From Haberlea rhodopensis (taxonomy: Eukaryota; Streptophyta; Magnoliopsida; Lamiales; Gesneriaceae), in the NCBI GenBank assembly GCA_907163345.1, contig CAJQUN010000407.1, positions 186,001 through 250,000 of the forward strand: DNA of 64,000 nucleotides, in the 5' to 3' direction. The translations under genes were made by a program, and so were the position numbers. Below the pieces are notes generated by a model. It did no database searches, was not told the origin of the DNA, and was given only the letters and a program-made list of their open reading frames with translations. This document shows positions 12,959-22,445 of this stretch, one piece after another (the stretch's first letter is position 1; every line of letters starts with the position of its first letter).

Positions 12959-13030
12959 TCGAACGATAATAATCTAAGTTTGAATAAATCTTCTGATTTC
13001 GAGGACGAAATCTATTAAGAGGGGATAAAG
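12959..13030 (+). promoter_or_regulatory. Element O 3' untranslated end, conserved hairpin and polypurine tract
   Basis: ATTTCGAGGACGAAAT (12996-13011) is followed by the purine-rich AAGAGGGGATAAAG that abuts the 3' LTR at 13031. The PPT primes plus-strand DNA synthesis. Confidence 0.85.
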
Positions 13031-15607
13031 TGTAAGGCCCCGTTACTAATTATATATGTTTAACCTCGATTTAGTAAACTCGGGTGATTAAAAGCGAAGA
13101 ATTCGAATTGAGGTGTTCCGGATCGCAACACTTTATTTTTAACCAAAATAAAATACATCAAAATTATACCAAAGAGTATAAAATTTTCGGCCAAGCCATG
13201 CAAAACACACCATCAAACATCATCTGTGACACTTGGAATTAGTAGGATAAGAAATGATATAAAAATCCCCCACCATGGGCATTGTTTCTCACGCCCCTTA
13301 CCAATCTTTTCAACAATAAAATGCTTTCTTCTCTCCTCAAATTTATCAGACTTCCTTCCCTATTTTCTAAACCCACTCCCATAAATTATAGAGATTTGAG
13401 GGAAGAGCATCCATGCAAATGGAGTTCTTACAAGTTAAGAAGGAGGAATCCCTTTTTCTTCAAGAATTTGAAGGACTAGAAGCTTGGGAAGTGGATTCAT
13501 TGTGGAGTGCTTGTGTCTACAAGGGTATGAACCTATTCTTATCTATATTTAGTTGAATTTTGTGGAATTTGTGTCGAATTATAGGAAGAAGCATGAAATT
13601 GTTGATGTCTTTTGTTAAAACAGAATCTGCAAAATATTTGGGGTTCTTCCAGTAGATAGTTCTGAATTTTCAACTTACATAGCTTCCGAATCTGACATTG
13701 AGTCCCAAACAAAAGTTATAGATAATTGAGTCATATTTCTGTGGTTAAATTTTGAGGCAATTTGGACTTAAGATGAGTGATAATGCTCATTCTACCAAAG
13801 AGTGTCAGTTTTGGCTCTGCTTGTGCTGAAAATGCACATGCAGTGTAGAATTCCAAACTTTTGACAAATTATACTTTCGCATTTGTTGTTGGTCTTCAAA
13901 TAAAAGTTGTATATATTTCAATTTTATCCAATTAAAAAAAAACGAATCATGCAATTTTGGTCTCCGAAGTAAGAGTTATGTCGATTTTACTTTCAGTGAT
14001 CATTTTCGCCTTTGCATGTCCATGCATGTTGCATGCAGACTGTAATTCGACTTTCTGGGCAAATTTTATTCTGAATTTGATGTCGATCTTCCGACAAAAA
14101 TTTTAGGTCTTTGAATTCTATTGAAATTTTTTTTAAAAAAAGAGGACTTAATTTGGACAATTAGTTATGAATTTTATACCTTAAGTGCTCAATCTGTGTC
14201 CTGCATGTGGGCAAAAATGCAAATGTAGTGTATTCTTTGGGTTCCTGAGCATTTTTGGCTAGGAATTTCTGAAAATGTCTAGAGATAAGAATTGTAGTGC
14301 TTCAAGTTGGCGATAATTTGCCACTGGAATCACTCAATTCGGAATTTAAATGAAAACGTTACAATGATTTTACAAAACCCGCCCAGGCTGGAAAACAGAT
14401 TTTTGAATGCTTCGTTTTTCATGTTCAAACCCCATTTAGATGGTTGAACCAGCTTGACATCTTAATAAGTGAAATGTATTGTTTTTGGTTTGTGAACTTC
14501 GACCACTAGAATCAAGTTGTTTTGACAAAGTATGAATTTATAGTGATTTTTCTACGACAATGTGTCAAGCTGAAAATGTCAGAAAATCAAAGGGTCATAT
14601 TTATATTATATTTGATTCAATGCACTATTTGAACACTTGGTGTCATTTTTGGAATTTACATGACCATGTTAATAGACTCCGGGTGACTCGAGAAGAACTC
14701 GGTAGATTAGTTTCGGTCTGAGGTACGTTGAAATGAGTTTTATCATGACGTCTGGTAAAGACGTGTAATGATACTAATGTATGGCCTTATATGTAATTAA
14801 TTGATTTATATGATTTAATTGTCACTAAATGATTCTTCTGTGACTGTATGATAAATTGAGATGTATCGAATTACATGATATGTGAATTACATGATATGTA
14901 TATACCTTCACATGAGATGCATGACATGTTGAGTTGCATATGTCATATGATGCATATATGATTCATGGGCATATCATATTGATCTATACAATCCTTTAAT
15001 ATCCTTGTTGATGATTGAGTTGATTTACTCTGAGTGTCGCGGACGACGGCCACGACAATAACAGGCAGTATAGGTAGCGACTGTAGTCACACGCGGGTCT
15101 ATCGGTCCTGGACACGAGCACAACACATGATGATTCTCCTAGCACAAAGTGTGTGTGCTGTTACCCTCTGCTCGAGCTTGATATTGATTGATGATACCTT
15201 TCCTTTGGACTTCAATTTTGGTATCTCGATATTCTATTCCTTGTACCCACTGATACATCGCATTCATACATGGTATGCATTGCATGATACTTTGTCATTT
15301 GACATGATTTATTTATTTCTCGTACTGGGGTACTGACCCCCTTTACCGGTGTATGCCCCGTGTCTGTTGTACTTGGGATGTAATATTTTCGAGACCCTAT
15401 GGTGATGTTGATTAATGTTTGCTTTATTATTTGCAAATGAAAGGCCTAACTGGAATTATATATTTTTTGATATCAATATATATGTATCACTTAAAAGCGA
15501 AATTTTTTTAGGACCATTTAATAAGAAGTTTGAAATTATTATTCCGCTGTTTACGTAAATTAATCACTGTGTGATAATTAAACACCACATTAGGATCGGG
15601 CCTCACA
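13031..15607 (+). repeat. 3' LTR of element O
   Basis: The LTR is 2577 bases, from TGTAAGGCCCC to GGGCCTCACA. Its two ends and much of its body resemble the LTRs of element C and the solo LTR at 32647-44027, so the three are one lineage. A TATA-like box lies at 13258. A sequence AGGTACGT at 14721-14728 resembles a 5' splice site and recurs at the same relative place in LTRs of the C lineage. Small frames in the LTR show no protein features. Confidence 0.9.
13258..13265 (+). promoter_or_regulatory. Candidate LTR TATA box (element O)
   Basis: TATAAAAA lies about 230 bases into the LTR, a reasonable distance for a U3 promoter. Only sequence resemblance supports it. Confidence 0.45.
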
Positions 15608-15980
15608 ACCATCACATTGAAGAGTGGCGAAGAAGAGACCATGTAGAAGGTGGTATTGATGCCCCCCGGATGAGAAGATATGAAGAAAGAACTTGAGCCA
15701 AAGGGCACAGAGTCCATGAAAGATGAGGAACCACAAGGTAAGTCACCTCCATCTTTTGATTATAAAATCGAAGCCCCTTTTCCACATGCTTTGAAGGAGA
15801 ACCGGAAGAATAAGAGTATCAAGGAACTATATAACACCTTTCGAAGATGCGAGGTGAACATTCCACTGTTAAGACACTATCAAGCAAGTTCCTCGCTATG
15901 CTAAGTTCTTAAAGGAGTTATGCACGAGAAAGCGGAAGCAAAAGTTGAAGGGATGCCAACAAGTCGAGTTGGAGAGAACA
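15608..15980 (+). pseudogene. gag: Element G gag C-terminal segment
   Basis: The translation in this stretch matches the region between gag and protease of Athila-type elements: a proline-rich segment, then FPHALKENRKNKSIKE, INIPLL-like and AKFLKELC-like blocks. A frameshift lies near 15885, where the block after INIPLL changes frame. The 3' end is interrupted by element E at a 5-base duplication (GAACA, 15976-15980 and 25003-25007). Codons on the two sides of E join in register with the family, supporting insertion into an existing Athila copy. The function of this gag linker is structural. Confidence 0.65.
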
Positions 15981-18538
15981 TGTGATGACCTGAGATTAGG
16001 GATGTTAATCCCGGAGTGTTAATAACCCCTAAAGTGGTTTTACGTGGCAATTGGAGTTTAATCGAGGTGTTGGGCCCTCCGGGCTCGTCTATTTGAGTAA
16101 TTGGGATCGTTGGATCCCGAGGTTGAGATCGTATTCTCATTTCGGTGAAAACCTGTGAGTTGGGTTTTTAGTGTGACTCGGAATCTCGGGTGCTGGGTGT
16201 GGGCACCAGTAGGGGGTTTTTGAGTTAGAGAGAGAGTTTTTGAAAACAGATGATTTTTAATGAATCATGATGTATTTGTGGGGATATTAGTATTTCGGGG
16301 TATTTTTGCTATAAATACCAGTTGAACCCGAGATTTTTATTATCGGAACCATTTTTCCCCCCTTTCTTCCCTCTCTCCTCCCGCGCGCACACCCGATCCC
16401 CTTTGACCCCCCGCGTAAAAGTCGTCGGCCAGCCGCCGTCCGGCCGCCGTTCGGCGCGTGCCACCCGCCGTTGGAATCGTCTCTTCCAGGCGCTTCTATA
16501 CATACCAACAATTTGAAGTTTGGTCGAGAATCGAGCTCGGATTTGCCAGAAAAGCGTAGGGTTCGAAAACTGGATTTCATCCGATTTTTGGGACGCGATT
16601 TTGGTATGTTTTTGGTACGATTTTTCTGATGTTTTTGGGGCGTTTTTAAGCTAGTTTTGAGTCGATTATTTCAGACTTTTTGGTTCGAAAATATTGGTTA
16701 AATTTGGTTCGAATTTCAGCTCGATTTCGTGAGTTAGGGTTCGAATTTTGGGGATTTTTGACAAGGAGTGATGATTCTTGTTATGGATTGATTAATTCAT
16801 GTTGTTGATGCATTATGATGCTTGATTGTGTTCGAATTTGAGGAATTGAATTCGAAATTAGGGCTTTGACTTCGAATTTTGGGGGTTTGGCATGTGAGGC
16901 GATTATTGTTGTTGTTAATTGATTAATTCATGTGTTAGATGAATTATGGTGATTATTTGGGTCTGATTTGTGTTGGTTGGGTTCGAATTATTGAAGGTGT
17001 TCTTGAGCAATTTTTCGATATGTTGCATTCGTTTTCCCTCCCTGCATGTACCCTGCCCCGGGTCTTTTAGATGTTTAATTGTCGTGTGTCGACAATATTT
17101 TGAGGGTTATGGATGTGCTTGAGCATGGGTTGCATGTTCGTAAATAATTGTGAATTATTTATCGTGTTAGCACATCGTTCCTCAGGGCATGGAACTCGAG
17201 CAAGGTTTGGCTCGGACTTCGAGGATTTAAGGTACGTTTAGCGTACGAGCATAGTTTAAATGATGTTTTACAAGTATGATGCATGATCTAAAATACATGA
17301 AATGCTTTACTATGATGGTACCGGGACTTGATTACGTTATGTTGATTCACATGGTGAAATGCTTAGTGCCGCTATGAAGCGAGCAAATGATGGGGTGTGG
17401 TTGCTACGGAGCAAACACCGATAGTATGATGCTACTTGAAGTAAGAAATGAAAAAGGTGGTATTTGATTAGATATCTAGGATATCTGTATTTTATTCCCT
17501 ATTGGTAATGAATAAGAACAGAGACGTAGTTAATCAGAGAAATGATTAACTAGTATCGGAAGTTAAGGAAATCTCAATGTAATATCTAGAATTATGATAA
17601 TTGCTAGATAAAGAAAGATGTTATGAAATGTTGTTAAATTGAAACTGGCTAGGGTTAACCAATATGATGATTAACTGCATATTCAGGATTTGATGATTTA
17701 TCTGTTGTGAGAACAGGATTATTACAGGGGTACGCTATGATGAGGATGATACCACCCAGGAAGTATCACATATGTTCCACAATATTTACATTTTCGTAAA
17801 TTATGTATTATGTCATTATGATTTGGAATTGGTATGCTCACCCCATTGGGGGCTGTCTCTGTTGGGGCAGGTGAACAGGTACATCGATGGCTTTGGAGAT
17901 GAGCTCGAGCTGTTGATTGGATGTACTCCCAGGATCGTGGTACCAGGGCTTGATGGAGCACGGTATCGTATAGAGTACTTATATACCCATGAGGGTTATA
18001 TACATATTCATGATGCTCGCATGTGAGCAAGATTACTTGTATATGCGTTGTATATAAAGGCATGAGCCTTTCTCTCTTTCATTCTATGTTGCATGCAATT
18101 AGAGGTAGAATTGCTAAATGATATGAGAGTCATTGGTGTATTGTGGGTGTTGAAACTCACTTTTGTTGTCATATGTGTGGTGTCTTCCCTGGCTGGGAAT
18201 TTACTTGATATTGCTGTTTTCTGATGAGTTTTATGTCTTCCCTGGCCGGGAATTATGTTATGCGTTGTGTTTTTATTTCGGGATAGCTCTATTTATGGGG
18301 AGACTCTGCCCAAATTTTTATAAAAGTCCACAATCTAAAAAGTGGTGTATTGGGCGAACCCTATGAGTCTGTTGTTGTTAGGAGGATGAGCTTATAACAC
18401 TGTATGTTAAAGAAAACTTTGTAATTGCCATTCAATGGTAAAGTATCATCTGAGTTTCCCGAATAATTTTATTGAAAGCATGTGCCACACATAATGATTA
18501 ATACACTAATCAAGGGTTAAGTATATGGGGTCCTTACA
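15981..18538 (+). repeat. 5' LTR of element E
   Basis: Starts TGTGATGACC and ends GGGTCCTTACA. It contains a TATA box (16310-16317), a pyrimidine-rich then GC-rich leader (16340-16490), a GTACG/CGTAC hairpin (17232-17246), CGCT/AGCG and TTGCT/AGCAA hairpins (17368-17420), and two direct copies of a GTCTTCCCTGGC[T/C]GGGAAT motif (about 18180 and 18235). The latter are shared, inverted, with element A LTRs. The first about 200 bases resemble LTR F at 62076. Confidence 0.92.
16310..16317 (+). promoter_or_regulatory. LTR TATA box (element E 5' LTR)
   Basis: TATAAATA, about 330 bases into the LTR, is followed about 30 bases on by a pyrimidine-rich tract, as expected near a transcription start. 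The same box is at 22775-22782 in the 3' LTR, and a TATATATA equivalent is at 62385 in LTR F. Confidence 0.6.
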
Positions 18539-18542
18539 TTAG

Positions 18543-18558
18543 TGGTATCAGAGCCAGG
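18543..18558 (+). other. Primer binding site of element E (Met-tRNA type)
   Basis: TGGTATCAGAGCCAGG begins five bases after the LTR end. This is the standard initiator-Met tRNA complement of plant LTR elements. Confidence 0.9.
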
Positions 18559-18919
18559 TTGCTCATTGGGGCTGTTGAGGGCCTAGGAAGTTATTGATAG
18601 CACATATTTATGCATGATGGCATTAATGTTATACGACATGACTAATTGTTTATGTGCTTTTATGTTATGAAAAGTGGTATTGCTAACCATTGTGGTTGCA
18701 GGAATCGTGTGGAACACGATAGGATGGCATTAATAGTGATGTCTAACACTCTATATGCTACGTGCCAAGGAATCTGATTTTGGAAAAAAATCAGGGAAAA
18801 GAAAGATATGACGTATTGTCTAAGGACAGACTGGGTAGACAACCGACAGTGGAATACTTCGGTATGGTCTCAATTATTATTGAATATACTAATGCGTTTG
18901 TTCATGTAATGCCCAAGCA

Positions 18920-19440
18920 AGGAAGGTACGTAAGACGCGTACGGGCATCGGACGGTAACACACTCCTAACCCTGACTATGCATTGAATGCATAAGTTTTT
19001 ATGATGTTTATGATGATGATGATTATGATAAGTAAGTTTATAATGATGATGTCATGATAATGATGATTTTGATAAGTAAGTTTATGATGATGTGATACGA
19101 TGTTATGATGTGGTAAGATGCCACGGGGTAAGATGCCCATATGGTAAGAGGCCATACTCCTATATTATGATCATACTATGATTGCATAAGAATTTACGAT
19201 GCCATGATGATGTGTATAATGAATAAAAAATGATAAGATGTTTAAGATGATGTTATGATAAGTAAGTTCACAATGAAGATGATTTTATAATGAATAAAGA
19301 TGACAAGATACATGATGATGTTTTTACGATGACGATTATGATAAGTAATGATGATGTTAATATGATGTTTATAGAATGATATGATGTTTATAAGGTGGTA
19401 AGATGCCATAGGATAAGATGCCCATATGCATGAATATGAA
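18920..19440 (+). repeat. Module shared with the LTR of element B
   Basis: It begins with AAGGTACGTAAG and a GTACG/CGTAC stem followed by GGGCATCGGACGG. It continues with ATGATG-rich DNA and ends with GGTAAGATGCC motifs near 19110-19150 and 19395-19430. The same three parts occur in the same order, inverted, at 35398-35905 and 42165-42630 in the LTRs of element B. GGTAAGATGCC is also the core of the 60-base array in element A. Confidence 0.7.
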
Positions 19441-19624
19441 CCAGAAAAAAAAAAAGAAAAGAAAAGAAGTTAATGAATAACTAGCAAGCTTACTCAACTA
19501 TGATTTCGTATAATTACTGTTTTATCTCTAAGATAATGATGCTATAAGATGATGATGTTTATATGATGATAATGTATGTTTAACTATGTTATTTAGAATG
19601 GTAGGATGTCCGGTGGTCATTATG

Positions 19625-20620
19625 GGCAAGCGAGGAAGGTCTTGCCGCTCACATAGCTGATGAGCGATGGGGTACATCCGCTATCAAGGTGTAGCGATGG
19701 GTATCATCCGCTGATGAGCGATGGGGTACATCCGCTATCAAGGTGTAGCGATGGGTATCATCCGCTGAGCGATGGGGTACATCCGCTATCAAGGCGTAGC
19801 GATGGGTATCATCCGCTGAATAAGAGATACATCCGCTATCAAGGCGTAGCGATGGGTATCATACGATGTGTTATGTCGAGCGAGGGGGCCAATTGTGCCG
19901 CTGTCATAATGGAACCCGGACAGTCCCATTTCTAATTAACATAGTTTGTTGTGAGTATATATGTGAATATGATGTGTATGATGATGTTTATGATGAGTAA
20001 AGATGATATGATGATTATGATGATAGCGATGCCTCATTCCGCTATTTTGCGATGGCTCATTCTATTATGAGGATTGGCGACGATTTATGCCGCCGGATAT
20101 GATGATAGCGATGCCCCATTCCGCTATTATGTGGATTTACGATGACTCATTCTTCTATGAGGATTGACGATGATTAGTGCCACCAGATATGTTGATAGCG
20201 ATGCCTCGTTCCGCTATATTGATTGGCGATGGTTCTTTCCGCCAGATGTATTGATAAGCGATGGCTCATTCCGCTATATTGATTGGCGATGGTTCTTTCC
20301 GCTAGATGTATTGATAGCGATGGTTCATTCCGCTATATTGATTGGCGATGGTTTATACCGCCGGGTATTGATAGCGATGCCTCTTTCCGCTATTATGTGG
20401 ACGATGATTCATGCTCAGGTGTATAGCGAGGTTTTATGCCACCTATTATATGACGAGGTATTATGCCGTCAATTCTATAGCGATGGACTGTGCCGCTATA
20501 TATTCAGCACAGGATTTTGCCGCCTTCGAGCGATGGGTGCTGATTACGTATTATTATTGAGCGACGGAGATAGGTATGCCGCTATCTTGTTAGCGATGAG
20601 GTATGAGATATTGCTATTCT
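19625..20620 (+). repeat. Array of short hairpins with matched stem changes
   Basis: About 25 short units in two sub-arrays. In 19660-19870 the unit AGCGATGGGGTACATCCGCT alternates with AGCGATGGGTATCATCCGCT. In 20020-20600 units alternate between AGCGATG...CCGCT and GGCGATG...CCGCC, with single cases such as TGACG...CGTCA (near 20450). The first and last four to five bases can pair and the changes are compensatory. The loop side almost always starts GATG. A few units are degenerate. No protein is supported here. Confidence 0.75.
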
Positions 20621-20702
20621 ATTTAGCATTGTTATAGCTAGCATGCGTTGTTATACATGTTTTATTATGACTATTTTACTAGCATGATGATGGATGACAT
20701 AT

Positions 20703-20880
20703 GTTGATGTACATGGACCGTCACGAGTTGACTGGGTTGTTTAGATGTCATTGTTGACATGTATCGTCACTAGTTGACGATACCTTAGATGCCATGAGTG
20801 GGCATGTGCCGTCACGGGATGGCGATGACGATGGTGTAGGAGATGTCTTATTAGACATGCATCATCGTTACGATGAACAA
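20703..20880 (+). repeat. Cluster of perfect hairpins in element E
   Basis: Perfect stems follow one another: ATGTCA/TGACAT with 4-base loop (20745-20760); GTATCGTC/GACGATAC with 7-base loop (20761-20783); ATGCC/GGCAT (20789-20805); ATGTCT/AGACAT with 4-base loop (20843-20858); TCATCG/CGATGA with 3-base loop (20862-20876). The stems differ in sequence, so this is not a simple tandem repeat. Confidence 0.75.
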
Positions 20881-22411
20881 TGCGTTGAGTATACGTTTTC
20901 AGTTGTATGCCTTGGGTGCCAGTGTCGGGCACAAGGTGGTGTGTGCATCACCGGTCGACGTGACCCTTATACCGAGCAGGCTGCTCGAGGAATGGATGGA
21001 CGCGCTGTACATGTGATTGTACCGCAGCATATGTTTGAGGGATCATATCACGAGTGGTGATACCGTTGGAATGGCTTTTTGGCCATGTAATTTGACGACA
21101 GGAGTGATCGTGGAGGAATTGCTCGCTTTCTATTGATATGACATGTGGTAGACATGGTCACACCAACCATGAGGGTGTAAGATGGGTCCTAAGGAAGTAG
21201 GATCAGGTTATGTTAAGTACATGGGGACATTGGAGTGTCCAGGGTATGTCAGCATTGGAGGAATGTTGGGTAAAGACCCACTACTCTATTGACTTTTCTT
21301 CCCATGGTATGGTATGCCGTGCGGAAACGTCCATCTGATTGGTAGGTTTGAGGTGAACCTAGTGAGGCAGCGACTAGTTTGCCTGCCGCGTGTGTGCAGC
21401 ACCATGATGGGCTTGCTAGAGCCGTTATACTGCTCGTGGGAACCAAGTTTGGCAAATCGTAAGGTGATACGATGTGGATTGTGGTGGACTCTAGTAGTCA
21501 CCACGTCATTTGAAGTTGAGGTTGTGTATGCCTCACTGAAACGTATATATGTTTATGTTTAAATCTTGGTGAGACTTGTCTGGGACAGCTCATGATGTTG
21601 AAGTACCAACAAGAGAGTCATCAAGTCGTCGTTGATTTGGCCTGGGAATCCATGTATTTGGGATGCATTGGGTTTATTGCATGTCCTTTCAAATTTGAAA
21701 CTCTGAGGAGTCTCGATTGTTTATTTATGATCAGGATGTGATTCTTAGGATATCCGGAGGTGGACATCTTGTGAGATGTCTTTTGTGTGAATCTGTGGCC
21801 GTGAGTTGCCCAAATTGAGTTGCAATGATGCGACTGCTCATTTGAAAGAGGAGGTTTGAAAGTGGAAACCAGGTTTGGTATGTGTACACCGTGGTATGCT
21901 CATGTTTCCCTCGTAACGATGTATGTTAGACATTGTGAGTCATGATAGAGATGTCTTTGAATGATATCTACGATGGAATCGGAAGCAATTCGAATCCTTG
22001 CAGTTTCAGTTGACTAACTGCTTTTGGACCGTTAGCGTTGAGTTGTACTGACGCTCTTCGACGTTATGATGGGTTTGGAAGTCTATTGCACTCCAGAGAT
22101 TGACACGAGGTCAACATTCTCACGGTTGAGGTGTCATTCATGATGCGTTCTTACTAGTTGATGACTGTCCGATCTACAGTCGTAAGTATTGGTTGTTTTG
22201 CAGTCATGAGGGACTGACTTTTGGGATGAACCGCATCGAGATACGTTTTGCCTCTTGGGTGATATGTTGGTTTTGGTAAGTCGCTCTGTTTCAGAGTTTG
22301 AAGAGAGGTAAGTTCCTCGCGGTTTTTAAGACGATTCTGATATGGCCAGGAATCGAGGTTATGGCTTCATGTTGTTGTGTAGCCCGGGTGTTACGTGATA
22401 CACCGGTGCTA

Positions 22412-22445
22412 ATTTCGAGGACGAAATTCTTTTAGTGGGGGATAT
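22412..22445 (+). promoter_or_regulatory. Conserved hairpin motif and polypurine tract of element E
   Basis: ATTTCGAGGACGAAAT (22412-22427) is followed by a stretch ending AGTGGGGGATAT that abuts the 3' LTR. Confidence 0.85.

Larger units (their letters stand above)
1..15607 (+). mobile_element. Element O: old Ty3/gypsy chromovirus, interrupted and broken
   Basis: This is a plus-strand LTR retrotransposon whose left end lies outside the window. Order: partial 5' LTR (1-479), a scrap of internal sequence (480-561), inserted element A (562-9088), gag C-terminus, protease, RT, RNase H, integrase, chromodomain (to 12958), PPT and 3' LTR (13031-15607). The order PR-RT-RH-IN with a C-terminal chromodomain is the chromovirus arrangement. 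The motif ATTTCGAGGACGAAAT before the PPT is typical of Tekay/Del-like elements. Several stops and frameshifts in pol, plus many differences between the two LTR pieces, indicate age. The bases after the 3' LTR are ACCAT; the matching target duplication would lie left of the window. It sits in Athila-like element G. Confidence 0.85.
18559..22411 (+). other. Internal domain of element E, non-coding
   Basis: A leader at 18560-18790 matches element A. A module at about 18920-19440 (hairpin, ATGATG-rich stretch, GGTAAGATGCC motifs) matches the LTR of element B. A hairpin array spans 19625-20620 and a second hairpin group 20703-20880. From about 20900 to 22411 I see no repeat and no recognisable protein. 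The longest plus frame (20164-20637, 157 codons) lies on the hairpin array and follows its repeats. Confidence 0.8.

Noticed and set aside
17722..18063. 113-codon minus frame repeated at 24186-24527
   Set aside because: The two copies lie in the two LTRs of element E. No protein motif is seen, and an overlapping plus frame is equally open.
20164..20637. 157-codon plus frame in element E
   Set aside because: It lies on the hairpin array, repeats with it, and has no known motif. The paired stem changes explain the sequence better than coding.
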